DNA from: Planctomycetota bacterium | GTDB taxonomy: Bacteria; Planctomycetota; UBA1135 | Assembly (NCBI GenBank): GCA_002705055.1 | Contig: PAHY01000025.1 | Span: 1-62,627 of the forward strand | Direction of reading: 5' to 3' | Length of the DNA stretch: 62,627 nucleotides | Part shown: positions 39,978-49,460 of the stretch, in pieces | Layout: every line of letters begins with the position of its first letter | Position numbering within the stretch: the stretch's first letter is position 1 | The notes under the pieces: model-generated | Database searches by the model: none | Told to the model about the DNA's origin: nothing | Seen by the model: the letters and a program-made list of their open reading frames with translations, nothing else | Translations under genes and position numbers: made by a program

Positions 39978-42277
39978 ACTCGCTCTTCCTGCTTGCGCTG
40001 AACACAACCAACGCCACCGCCGAGATCGGCGGCCCTCTGCAGTTCCGCAACGAGCTGCCTAGCTGGGTGCTGGCGCTGGTCGTCATGCCAGCGATCGCGG
40101 CGCTGGCCTTCCTGGCCTACCGCGGGCTAGCGCGGCCGCGCCCCTGGCGTCGCACCCTCGCGCTGCTGCGGGTCGCGCTGCTGACGGTAGCGCTGTTCCT
40201 GCTGCTCGGCCCCTTCCTGCGCGAACACGAGACGCGGGTCGAGCCGACCCCGCTCGCGATCCTCTACGACGATTCGGCCTCGCTGCAGCGCGCCGATGGC
40301 GACGGCGACCGTCCGCGCCTCGATGTGCTGAAGGAGATCGCCGCCTCGCGCGAGCGCGCCGCGCTGGAAGAGCGCTACCAGCTCAGCTCCTACCGTTTCT
40401 CGGACCGGCTCAGCCCCACCGCCGCCGACGGCAGCGGGATCGAAGGCCAGGGCAGCGTCACGGCGCTGGGCGATGCGCTGCTGCGCTACCTGTCGGAACA
40501 TCGCGGCCGCCGCCTGCCCGAAACGGTGCTGGTCACGGATGGCCGCGTGACTCAGGGCAGCAGCCTGAATGAGGTCGCCAGTCGCTTCGCCCGCGAGGGC
40601 TCGCGCGTGCACGTCATCGCCCTCGGCGATCCGCGCCCGGCGCCGGACCTGGTGCTCGAGCGGGTGCAGGTGCCGGACCTGATCCTGGCCGGTGACTCGG
40701 CCCTCTTCACGCTGCGCCTGCGCGGCAACATCGAGCAGCTTCCGGCGCCGGCCGTGGTCAGCCTGCACGATGAATCGGGCGCCGAACTTGCGCGCGTGCG
40801 GGTCTCGGAATGGGATCCGAGCGGCGTGCAGTTCGGGATGGCCGTGGTGCTTGAACGCCCGGGCCAGTACGCGCTGCACGCGCGCGTCGCGCCGCTCGAT
40901 GGCGAGCTCGCGCTCGACAACAACCGCGTCGAGCTGCCGGTCGAGGTCAAGCCGGCCAAGATTCGGGTGCTCTACGTCGACGGCGAACCGCGCTGGGAGT
41001 ATCGCTACCTGAAGAACCGCCTGCTGCGCACCGAGACCCGCTACGAGCGCGAGATCGAACTGAGCTGCTGGCTGGCCAGCGCCGCGCGCGACTTCGTGCA
41101 GGAATCGACCCCGGGCATTCAGGCGCTGCGGCGCTGCCCCACCGAGGTCGAGACCCTGCTCGAGAACTTCGACCTGGTGATCCTCGGCGACGTCGACCCC
41201 AGCGCGATCAGCCCCGATCCGCTCGACGGACAGCGCTTCCTCGACGCGGTGGCGACCTTCGTCGAACGCGGCGGCGGGCTGCTGATGCTGGCGGGCCCCC
41301 GCCACTCGCCCGACGCCTACCGCGGCACTCGCATTGAAGCGCTGCTGCCGGTGGAACTGGGCCGCGAGCAGGCGCGCGGCGACGCCCCGTACCAGGCGCT
41401 GCCGCCGGTCGCGAACAACCCGCACCCGGTCACGCTGCTCACCGCCGACCCCGAGGACAACCAGGCGATGTGGGAAGCCGCCACGCCGCTGTGGTGGTTC
41501 CAGCCGGTCGAGCGCGTCCGCCCGGGCGCCCAGGCCTGGCTGGTGCACTCGGAGTTGGGCAACGCCAACGGCCCCTACGTCATCGCCGCCAGCACCTACG
41601 CCCCGGAAGGCTGGGTGGGCTGGATCGGCACCGATGAGACCTGGCGCTGGCGCTTCCCGGGCGGCGAATCGCAGCTCTCACGCTTCTGGCGCTCGGCTCT
41701 GCGTCACCTGGCGACCACCCGCCTGCGGGGTGCCCAGGGCCGCGTCCGCCTCGACCTCGATCGCACGCAGGTGGAGCTGGGCGAGTTCCTCACCGTCGAG
41801 GCGCGGATGCGTGATGACGCCTACCAGCCGCTGCAGCGCGAAGAAGGCGTGCCCGTCTTCCTCGAAGGTCAAGACGAGCCGCTGGTTCTGGCCGCGGTGC
41901 CCGATCAGATCGGCACCTTCCGCGGGCGCTTCCGGGCCAGCACGCTCGGCCCCGGCATGGTGTATCTGACGGCGTCGGATACGCCCGAAGGCGAGGCCCT
42001 GGCCTCGGCCCGGTTCAACGTCAGCCTGCCCTCGCGCGAGATGCGCGAAACCAGCCAGGACGAGGCCGCGCTGGCCGCATTGACGGCCTCCACAGGTGGT
42101 ACGCTGGTTCAGGCGGCAGACGCATCGAAGTTGTTCGCTCAGCTGGATGGCAGCGAACGCTTGACTCGGCTCATCGCCAGTCACGACCGACCACTCGACG
42201 GTCGTCTGCCCCTCTTGCTCTTCCTCGTGCTCGCAGCGGCGGAGTGGCTGCTGCGCAAACGTCAGAACCTGTCTTGA
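39974..42277 (+). CDS. Membrane VWA/glutamine-amidotransferase-like protein
   Basis: The 767-residue protein has two N-terminal helices (about 29-51 and 60-80), then a VWA-like strand (LAILYDDSAS). From about 330 (IRVLYVDGEPRWEYRYLKN) to 460 (FVERGGGLLMLAGPRHSPDA) runs a class-I glutamine-amidotransferase-like fold of the type seen in Planctomycetota VWA partners. No nucleophile Cys is at the expected elbow, so it is likely non-catalytic. A C-terminal helix lies at about 747-762. It is coupled by ATGA upstream and TTGA downstream. Confidence 0.8.
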   Translation: MNSLFLLALNTTNATAEIGGPLQFRNELPSWVLALVVMPAIAALAFLAYRGLARPRPWRRTLALLRVALLTVALFLLLGPFLREHETRVEPTPLAILYDDSASLQRADGDGDRPRLDVLKEIAASRERAALEERYQLSSYRFSDRLSPTAADGSGIEGQGSVTALGDALLRYLSEHRGRRLPETVLVTDGRVTQGSSLNEVASRFAREGSRVHVIALGDPRPAPDLVLERVQVPDLILAGDSALFTLRLRGNIEQLPAPAVVSLHDESGAELARVRVSEWDPSGVQFGMAVVLERPGQYALHARVAPLDGELALDNNRVELPVEVKPAKIRVLYVDGEPRWEYRYLKNRLLRTETRYEREIELSCWLASAARDFVQESTPGIQALRRCPTEVETLLENFDLVILGDVDPSAISPDPLDGQRFLDAVATFVERGGGLLMLAGPRHSPDAYRGTRIEALLPVELGREQARGDAPYQALPPVANNPHPVTLLTADPEDNQAMWEAATPLWWFQPVERVRPGAQAWLVHSELGNANGPYVIAASTYAPEGWVGWIGTDETWRWRFPGGESQLSRFWRSALRHLATTRLRGAQGRVRLDLDRTQVELGEFLTVEARMRDDAYQPLQREEGVPVFLEGQDEPLVLAAVPDQIGTFRGRFRASTLGPGMVYLTASDTPEGEALASARFNVSLPSREMRETSQDEAALAALTASTGGTLVQAADASKLFAQLDGSERLTRLIASHDRPLDGRLPLLLFLVLAAAEWLLRKRQNLS

Positions 42278-45200
42278 TCGCTGCTCTCGCTACGTGCGTT
42301 CTGCTCGCTGTCGCCGCTCCGCAACGGCCGGGGCTCGATCAGCGCCAAGGGGTCACGGTCCCGCTGGACCGCAAGCTGCAGGACGAGCTCGCCACCGCGC
42401 GCGACTTCCTGGAGCAGGGCAAGGCCGACGCCGCCGTCGCGATCCTGCAGCAGGTGCTCGAGGCCCCCGCGTCCTCGCTGGTCGAATCCGGCTCCGACGG
42501 GGATCTGTTGGTCGGCGCCAGCGTGGTGGCCCGCGAGCTGCTCGATCAGCTCGACGCCGAAGCCGCGCGCCAGCGCAACAACTTCGTGGCCCGCTCGGCC
42601 GAGCAGGACCTCGCCGAAGCGCTGGTTCCACCCGATCCGATCGCGCTGCAGCGTCTGGCGGCGCGCTACGTCGGCACGCCGGTCGGCGAACGCGCCGCAC
42701 TAGCGCTCGAGGACCTCGCCGTGGACCGCGGACTGGCGCTGGTCGAACCAGGCGAGCAGCCGCTGCTGGTGCCTTGGATCGATTCGCTCGAGGATCCCAG
42801 CCTGCCCACCGTCGAGGCGCGCGGCCTGCGCCCGATCTGGCGCTTCGACTTCGCCGATCCGTCGATCGCACGGACCGCGCGCGGCCATCGGATGGTCTTC
42901 TCCGAGGGCGTGGGCTTCGTCACCAACGGCGTCGAGGTCGCGGCGATTCGTCTCGGTGACGGCCATGTGCTGTGGAACTTCGAAGGCCCTCCGGGCTGGG
43001 ATCAGATCAGCCTGGGCGAGTTCGACGAGATCACCGGCGGAGAGAGCGATGACTTCCTCACCATCCCGGTGCTGGAAGACGGCGTGCTGCTGGTCGTCCT
43101 GCGCGAGGCCTTCGGGGTCGGCCGCAAGGACACCTTCGACCGGCGCCGCAACAACTGGCGTTCGATCGACGTGCGGCGCAAGCTGCCTGCCCGCCGGCTC
43201 TATGCCTTCGACGCCGAGTCCGGACGCCTGCTGTGGCGCACCGAGCCCGCTTGGCTGGAGAACCGCGACACTGAACCGCGCGGTCTGACCAGCGCGCCCC
43301 CCGCCGCCGCGCACGGCCGCGTGTTCCTGCCGCTCTACGACGCCGTCGGCACCATCGATCTGTCGATGCAGGCCTACGACCTGTACACCGGCGAGAAGCT
43401 CTGGCGCACCTTCCTGGTCAGCGGTCAGCAGGAGACCAATCTGTTCGGCAACATTCTGCGCGAGTTGTCCTCGCAGCCGCCCGTCGCGGACGATGACCAC
43501 GTCTACTTTTCGACCAATCTGGGGGCGGTGGTCTGCCTCGAGGCCGACACCGGCCGCACCGTCTGGACGCGCCGCTACCCGCGTTCGGCGGTGCGCACCT
43601 TCCAGACCGGCATGGAGTCGGTGCGGGACGAGACCTTCGCGAATACGCCGATGGCGGCAGGCAAGAATCGCCTCGTGCTGGCACCCGCCGACAGCGAGGC
43701 TGCGTTCGTCCTGCGCCAGGAGGATGGCGCGCTGCTCGCCGAGTGGCCCTACGCCTCACGCAGCTACGGCGAGCTGCGCACTCTGATCGGTGTCACTGAC
43801 AAGGGTGCCTGGTTCCACGGCACGCACCTGGCCTTCCTGCCCTTTCCCGGCAGCGGCGCATCGCTGCGCGTCTCGGAGCAGCTGTTCACCCCCAATGGCA
43901 CCGCCCCCACGCGCTACGGCGGCGCGCTAGCCCGCGGCGAGATCCTCGCTCCCAGCCTGGGAACCGTGCAGATCCTCGACGCACAGCAGCTGCGCCCGCG
44001 TGGGCGACTGAAAGGCGTCGGGACCCGCGGGCTCGAGCTGGGTCCACTCCAGGTCGCACCCGGGCTGGCCTTCATCATTCGCCCTGGCGGAATCACCGCC
44101 TTCAGCTCGCCGGATGCGATCCTGAAGAGCCTCGCCGGCAGCAACTGGGATTCTGAAGCGGTCGAGCGCCTGCTGCCCTACCTCGAGAGCGTCGATCTCT
44201 CGGATCCGGTCACGGCGCGCAAGGTAGCCGACCGCGCCCGCGATCTCGCGAACTCTGCCCCCACCCCGGAACTGAAGGAGCGCCTGGCCATGGTGGCCGC
44301 GCGCGGCAGCTTCGTCGCGGGGCAGGGTCAGGAAGCCCTCGCGCTGCTGCGGCCGCTGCTCAACAGCACCACGGAGGCACGCCGGGTGCGCGCCGCCGAG
44401 CTGTCGCTGGACGTGCTCGAACGCACTGACCCGACCCATCCCGCCATGGACGAGGTGCTGGCGATCCTCGAGGCCGATCCGAATCGCCGGGTGCTGCGTT
44501 TTGATGGCTCGCTCGAGCGCAAGGAACTGGCGGTCGCCCGGGCGCGCGTGCTGCAGACGGGCAAGCGCGACTTCGGCAGCGAAGAGCACCTCGACGCGCT
44601 GCTGCGCCTGCTGATGCAGGACGGCCTCGACAACCTCCGCCAGGGCAATCTGAGCCTGGCCGAATGGGCGCGGCTGCAGGTGCAAAGCGCGCTGCGCGAC
44701 CCGAAGCTGGCCGAGCGCGTCGAACGCCGCGCGCGGATCGCCTTTGAGGCCGAGCCGCCGAGCGACAGCCTGATGCAGCGCTTCGCCGGGACGCAGACGG
44801 CCTGGGAATGGCTGCGGGATCGCGCCCGCGCGGTCGGCGACGACCGCGCCCAGGCGCTGCGGCTCGCGAGCTGGCTGCGCGGCTACGCCTGGCCGCAGGC
44901 GGACCGCGCCGAGCTGTCGGAGCTGCTGCCCATGGAGCTGCTGGTCGGCGCCGGCGGCAACCTGGCGCTGCCGGCGAGCCTCGACACCCTGGCCCAGCTC
45001 GAGCTCGGGCGCGCGCGACTGATCGACTTCGGCGTCTTTGAGGGCCGCCTCATCGTGCTGGCCCAAGCCGACGTCAACTGCTACCTGGTCGAGCTCAGCG
45101 CCGATGACCAGTACCAGGGTTCGCCGCACCGTCTCGCCGAGAGCCGCTCCTCGCTGCCGGACCTGCGCGGACAGTCCTTCGTGCACGGCGACGGCGCCGC

Positions 45201-46248
45201 CCTGCTGGTTGGCGACCGCTGGCTGTCGCTGCCGCTGCGCGACGGCCAGCGCCAGGAGTTCCAGCTCTCCGGCAAGGTCGAGTCCGGCAGCGTGCTGCGC
45301 TTCGGCGAGCTGCTGGCCTTCCTGTGCGCGCGCGGCGACGGCGGCCTCGAACTGGAGGTCCGCGATCTGCGCAGCGCCACCCGCCTGCTCTCGCTGCCGC
45401 TGCCGCTGCGCGACGACCGCTTCCACACTCTGGCCTGGAATGGCGACCGCCTGCTGGTGCTCCAGGATGGCTCGGAGATCGCGCTTCAGGTGCCGCTGTT
45501 CGCCCGCGGCGAGGTGGAACGCACCGGCCTGATCACCGGCCCCAGCACGCACGAACTCGAACGGCTCATCCCTCTGCCGGATGGGCTGGTGCTGCCGTAC
45601 TCCAGCCGCGGCCAGAAGCTGCTGTGGGTGCTGCGCGATGGCCAGGAGGAGGCGCTGCTGCAGCGTCCGCAGCACGACCTGCGCACCTTCCGCGCGCCCA
45701 CCGGCTTCGGCTGGCTGCAGTCGCCGCTGGCGCCGGACCCCAACCGCGATGACGGCCCGGTGCTGTTCTGGAACGGCGCCGCAGAGGCGCAGGGACGCAC
45801 CTTCCCCTTCGGCTCGGAAGAAGTCCGCTTCCCGCAGCTCGAGAGCTACTCGCGCGAACGGGAGGACTTCGCCACCGATCGTCTGCTGACGACCCACCCC
45901 ACCGAGGACGGCACGGTGCAGATCCGCGCATGGCGGCTGCCCGAGTCGGGCGACCCGGTGGCCTCCTGGGAGCTCACCCTCGAGGACATTCCCTTCGACC
46001 GCCTCGTCGGTCGTCTGCCTGCGCCGGTCGCCCACGACCGGGGCTGGCTGATTCCGCTCAAACTGCTGAACTCACGCACGGCTGCGCCGCGCTTGATTCT
46101 GCTGCTCGTGAACGCCAAAGGAGAGTTGGTGGATCGGCTCGAACTCGAAGCCCCAGGCAACTCCAGCCTGCGCATCCAACCGGTACTCGGCGACGGCTTT
46201 GCCGCGCTGCGTCACGAATCCCGTCTCTACCTACTCGGGGGCAAGTAA
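42274..46248 (+). CDS. Large exported PQQ-propeller-like protein
   Basis: The 1324-residue protein starts with TTG in a TTGA overlap, which places a clean signal peptide at the start (IAALATCVLLAVAAPQ). It has BamB/PQQ-like beta-propeller repeats with W-type blades (GHVLWNFEGPP, SGRLLWRTEP, GEKLWRTFLVS, GRTVWTRRYP) in the first half. A helical TPR-like middle (about 640-900) and further propeller-like strands follow. No enzyme motif. It probably works as a periplasmic scaffold in the MoxR/VWA machine. Confidence 0.75.
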   Translation: MIAALATCVLLAVAAPQRPGLDQRQGVTVPLDRKLQDELATARDFLEQGKADAAVAILQQVLEAPASSLVESGSDGDLLVGASVVARELLDQLDAEAARQRNNFVARSAEQDLAEALVPPDPIALQRLAARYVGTPVGERAALALEDLAVDRGLALVEPGEQPLLVPWIDSLEDPSLPTVEARGLRPIWRFDFADPSIARTARGHRMVFSEGVGFVTNGVEVAAIRLGDGHVLWNFEGPPGWDQISLGEFDEITGGESDDFLTIPVLEDGVLLVVLREAFGVGRKDTFDRRRNNWRSIDVRRKLPARRLYAFDAESGRLLWRTEPAWLENRDTEPRGLTSAPPAAAHGRVFLPLYDAVGTIDLSMQAYDLYTGEKLWRTFLVSGQQETNLFGNILRELSSQPPVADDDHVYFSTNLGAVVCLEADTGRTVWTRRYPRSAVRTFQTGMESVRDETFANTPMAAGKNRLVLAPADSEAAFVLRQEDGALLAEWPYASRSYGELRTLIGVTDKGAWFHGTHLAFLPFPGSGASLRVSEQLFTPNGTAPTRYGGALARGEILAPSLGTVQILDAQQLRPRGRLKGVGTRGLELGPLQVAPGLAFIIRPGGITAFSSPDAILKSLAGSNWDSEAVERLLPYLESVDLSDPVTARKVADRARDLANSAPTPELKERLAMVAARGSFVAGQGQEALALLRPLLNSTTEARRVRAAELSLDVLERTDPTHPAMDEVLAILEADPNRRVLRFDGSLERKELAVARARVLQTGKRDFGSEEHLDALLRLLMQDGLDNLRQGNLSLAEWARLQVQSALRDPKLAERVERRARIAFEAEPPSDSLMQRFAGTQTAWEWLRDRARAVGDDRAQALRLASWLRGYAWPQADRAELSELLPMELLVGAGGNLALPASLDTLAQLELGRARLIDFGVFEGRLIVLAQADVNCYLVELSADDQYQGSPHRLAESRSSLPDLRGQSFVHGDGAALLVGDRWLSLPLRDGQRQEFQLSGKVESGSVLRFGELLAFLCARGDGGLELEVRDLRSATRLLSLPLPLRDDRFHTLAWNGDRLLVLQDGSEIALQVPLFARGEVERTGLITGPSTHELERLIPLPDGLVLPYSSRGQKLLWVLRDGQEEALLQRPQHDLRTFRAPTGFGWLQSPLAPDPNRDDGPVLFWNGAAEAQGRTFPFGSEEVRFPQLESYSREREDFATDRLLTTHPTEDGTVQIRAWRLPESGDPVASWELTLEDIPFDRLVGRLPAPVAHDRGWLIPLKLLNSRTAAPRLILLLVNAKGELVDRLELEAPGNSSLRIQPVLGDGFAALRHESRLYLLGGK

Positions 46249-47364
46249 ATGCTGTCGACTCTGCTTCTCTTCTTCGCACCCGCTGCCCAGGAAGCCGCCG
46301 CGCCGGCGCGCCCTGCCCAGCAGCTTTCCGCGGCCGAACAGCAGGTGCTGTCCGCCGCCGGCCTGCGCGCCGCCGAGAAGGGACTGAAGTTTCTCGCCGA
46401 GCATCAGCTCGAAGACGGCTCCTGGCCCGGCGACGTCGGCTACAAGCTTGAGGACAGCTACCGGGTCTGGAATAAGAGCTCCTCGCACGTCGGCGTGACG
46501 GCGCTGGCCGGCATGGCCTTCCTGGCGGGCGGCCACGTGCCAGGGCGCGGCCCCTACGCCGAGGTGGTCGAGAAGTCGGTCGACTTCATCCTCAAGCAGG
46601 TGCGTCACGACGGGTACATCACCGCGAATGAGACGCGGATGTACTCGCACGCTTTCGCGACCCTGTTCCTGGCCGAGGTCTACGGCATGAACCAGCGCGA
46701 AGATGTTCGCGAGGCGCTGCAGAAGTCGGTCGACCTGATCGTCGCCAGCCAGAACAAGGACGGCGGCTGGCGCTACCAGCCGCACGTTGCGGACGCCGAC
46801 ATGTCGGTGGCGGCCTGCCAGGTCATGGCCCTGCGCGCGGCGCGCAACATCGGGGTGCAGGTGCCGCGCGAGACGATTGACCGAGCGGTCAAGTACGTGC
46901 GCGACAGCGCCGTGCGCGAGGACGAGAACGCGTACCTCTCGCCCTATTCGGAGCCGGGCATGTTCCGCTACCAGCCCGAGCCGCGTTCGCGCGCCTCCGA
47001 GCCGCTCACGGCCGCCGGCATCACGATCCTGCACGGGGCCGGCGTCTATGCCGACGCTGACATCGAGCGCGGCATGCAGGTGCTGGACCGTCGCCTCGAC
47101 ACCTTCTCGCGCAGCTACGGGCTGCGCTACGACGGCCACTACTACTTCTACTACGGCCACTACTACGCGGTGCAGGCCTACCACATCGTGGGCGGCAAGC
47201 GATATCGCGACTACTTCCGCATGATCGAAGGCGTGCTGCTGCAGATGCAGCGGGAAGACGGCTCGTGGCCGAACCGCATCGGACCGGGCTCGGTCTACGG
47301 CACCGCGACCGCCTGCCTGATCCTGCAGATCCCGAAGGAATACCTGCCGATCTTCCAGCGTTGA
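46249..47364 (+). CDS. Exported alpha/alpha-toroid (prenyltransferase/squalene-cyclase repeat) protein
   Basis: The 371-residue protein has a signal-like N-terminus and an alpha/alpha-barrel made of repeats with the QW-like cores EDGSWPG, KDGGWRYQP and EDGSWPNR. These repeats are shared by terpene cyclases, prenyltransferases and complement-like proteins. No DxDD cyclase acid motif is visible, so it is more likely a binding toroid than a cyclase. Its ATG directly abuts the previous stop. Confidence 0.8.
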   Translation: MLSTLLLFFAPAAQEAAAPARPAQQLSAAEQQVLSAAGLRAAEKGLKFLAEHQLEDGSWPGDVGYKLEDSYRVWNKSSSHVGVTALAGMAFLAGGHVPGRGPYAEVVEKSVDFILKQVRHDGYITANETRMYSHAFATLFLAEVYGMNQREDVREALQKSVDLIVASQNKDGGWRYQPHVADADMSVAACQVMALRAARNIGVQVPRETIDRAVKYVRDSAVREDENAYLSPYSEPGMFRYQPEPRSRASEPLTAAGITILHGAGVYADADIERGMQVLDRRLDTFSRSYGLRYDGHYYFYYGHYYAVQAYHIVGGKRYRDYFRMIEGVLLQMQREDGSWPNRIGPGSVYGTATACLILQIPKEYLPIFQR

Positions 47365-49454
47365 GCGAACGCCGCCGCTTCCCGGGCATCCGCCGCCTGC
47401 TCGCCGGCTTCGAACGTCGGCTCCTCAGCCTGTTGCTGCTCTACGGCACCGGGCGCGTCCTGGTTTCGCTAAGCGCACTGCTGCTGGCGCTGTTCGCGCT
47501 CGATCGGATGTTCGAGCCGCCGGTCTGGTTCCGCCTCGTGCTGCTCGCCCTGGCGGTGTATGGCGTCGGCAAGGTGGCCTTCCGCGCGTTGCTGGTCCCG
47601 CTCCGAGAACGCCCCGGCCCGGGCGACCTCGCGGCGCTGCTTGAACGGCAGCATCCGGGCATGCGCGATCTGCTGGCGACCGCAGTGGAAGTGGACCGGA
47701 TTCATCCCGGCGAATCGGCCGAACTGAAGGAAGCCGCGGCGGCCCAGGCGGAGGCCCGCCTCAGCGAGATTGACCTGGCAGCGACCGCCCCCAGCGGCGA
47801 GGCGCGACGCAGCGTGCTGCGCGGCGCCGGTTGCGTCCTCGTGCTGCTGGCGCTGGCCTGGCTGCGCCCCGTCGAAGCGCGGATCTTCTTCGACCGCCTG
47901 CTGGGCGGAACCACGCCGTGGCCCAAGGCCACCACCCTGGTCCTGCTCTCGCCCTACGCGAGCGGCGAGGAACTGGAGTTGGAAGAGATCACCAGCGAGA
48001 TCTTCCGTCTGCAGGTCGCGCAGGGCACGGCGCTGACCCTGCGCGTCCGCGCCGATGGTGAAGTCCCGGATCAGGTGACCGCCGAGGGTCCGCGCGGCCG
48101 CCGTTCGATGCAGGCGCTCGGCGATGGTGAGTTTGTGCTGCGCCTGCCGGCCCTCGATCGCGAAGAGGAATGGCGCTTCCGCGGCGGCGATGATGACGAC
48201 GGCTGGCCGCTGCTGCAGCTGGCGCCCGGCTATCCCCCGATGCTGACCGACTGGCTGGTGCAAGTTGCGCCGCCGGCCTACACCGGCGAGGCCGCTTACG
48301 AAGCCGCCGCCAAGGAGTACCGCGTGCCTCAGGGCAGCCGGCTGAGCGTGCAGTTCCAGACCGATCTGCCTGCCGCCGAGGTCCAGCTGCGCGCCCTGGA
48401 CGGCACGCGCGAGGCGCTCGAAGCCAGCGAGGATGGCTATCGCTTTGAAGTGCTCGCCGAGAAGTCCGGCGAGTACGCGTTCGAACTGGTCGGCCGAGAC
48501 GGCTTCCGCAACGCGCAGGCTGCTGTGCTGCGCTGGCAGGCCGAACCCGACTCCAAACCCAGCCTGCGTTTCCTGTTCCCGGCCGGGCGCTGGACGACGA
48601 CCTTCGGCGGCGGCATCCCGCTGGTCCTGGAAGCCAGCGATGACTACGGCCTCGCCGAGCTGAGCATGACGGAGGAGGGCACCGAGGAAACGACGCCGGT
48701 GGCCATGAACGGCGATCGCCTGCGCGTGCTGCACATCGAGCGACGCGTCGCCCCGCTGCCTTCGGCCGAGGGCTTCGGCGCCGACTTCCGCACGCGCTTT
48801 GTGGCGCAGGGCCTCGACCGCGCGGTGCCGCTGCCGCAGACCGGCGAGGCGCGCACGCCCTGGATCGAGGTGCTCTCCGAGTCCTCCTTTGAAGAACGCC
48901 TGGGCGAGCGCATGGTGCGCACCCGCGAGCGCGTCGAAGACCTGATCCAGCGCCTCGAGCCCATCCTCGATGGCAGCGCGGGATCGCAGCTGGCGCCGAT
49001 GGCGCGGCGGGTGGATCGCGAGATCGAGGGGCTCACTCTGGAGCTGGAACAGGCGCTGCTCGAACGGATCTTCGCCGGTCTGGATCGCGGCTCGGGCGCG
49101 GTCGAACCGATCGCCATGGATCTGGTCCAGGGCGGCGCCCCGGGGGCCGGAGCCACGCTGCAGGCCCTCGGCGCCCCGGGCGTCCCCCCGCTGCTGGACC
49201 GCGCCGCGCTGCTGCTCGATCTGGCGCGCAAGCTGGACAGCGCCGGCGAAGGCCCGGCGATGCGGCTGCGGGAGGCCACTTTGGCCATGGAAGACCCGGT
49301 CCCCGCGGCCGAAGAGCTGAAGACGGCCCTCGAGGCCGTTCTGGAAGATTTGCTCGCCTGGGAGGACTTCCAGTCCGCTGTGGACCTGTTGCGCGGCCTG
49401 CTCGACCGACAACGCAACCTGTATCTGCGTACCCAGGAGGCCTCCGGCCGATAA
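47361..49454 (+). CDS. DUF4175-like membrane protein
   Basis: The 697-residue protein has two N-terminal helices (about 21-47 and 53-70) and a third (about 155-170), then a large periplasmic region. This arrangement is similar to the DUF4175/TIGR02302 plan, but I recognise it only by topology and context. The TTG start lies in a TTGA overlap with the previous gene. A coiled-coil protein follows after 6 bp. Confidence 0.6.
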   Translation: MSERRRFPGIRRLLAGFERRLLSLLLLYGTGRVLVSLSALLLALFALDRMFEPPVWFRLVLLALAVYGVGKVAFRALLVPLRERPGPGDLAALLERQHPGMRDLLATAVEVDRIHPGESAELKEAAAAQAEARLSEIDLAATAPSGEARRSVLRGAGCVLVLLALAWLRPVEARIFFDRLLGGTTPWPKATTLVLLSPYASGEELELEEITSEIFRLQVAQGTALTLRVRADGEVPDQVTAEGPRGRRSMQALGDGEFVLRLPALDREEEWRFRGGDDDDGWPLLQLAPGYPPMLTDWLVQVAPPAYTGEAAYEAAAKEYRVPQGSRLSVQFQTDLPAAEVQLRALDGTREALEASEDGYRFEVLAEKSGEYAFELVGRDGFRNAQAAVLRWQAEPDSKPSLRFLFPAGRWTTTFGGGIPLVLEASDDYGLAELSMTEEGTEETTPVAMNGDRLRVLHIERRVAPLPSAEGFGADFRTRFVAQGLDRAVPLPQTGEARTPWIEVLSESSFEERLGERMVRTRERVEDLIQRLEPILDGSAGSQLAPMARRVDREIEGLTLELEQALLERIFAGLDRGSGAVEPIAMDLVQGGAPGAGATLQALGAPGVPPLLDRAALLLDLARKLDSAGEGPAMRLREATLAMEDPVPAAEELKTALEAVLEDLLAWEDFQSAVDLLRGLLDRQRNLYLRTQEASGR

Positions 49455-49460
49455 GTTGGA

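Noticed and set aside
37653..40007. 784-codon minus-strand frame opposite the BatA-like gene
   Set aside because: It has no recognisable domain and lies wholly inside coupled plus-strand genes.
46249..47364. Squalene-hopene cyclase
   Set aside because: The toroid repeats are present, but the DxDD acid motif is missing, the protein is short (371 residues) and it is exported.
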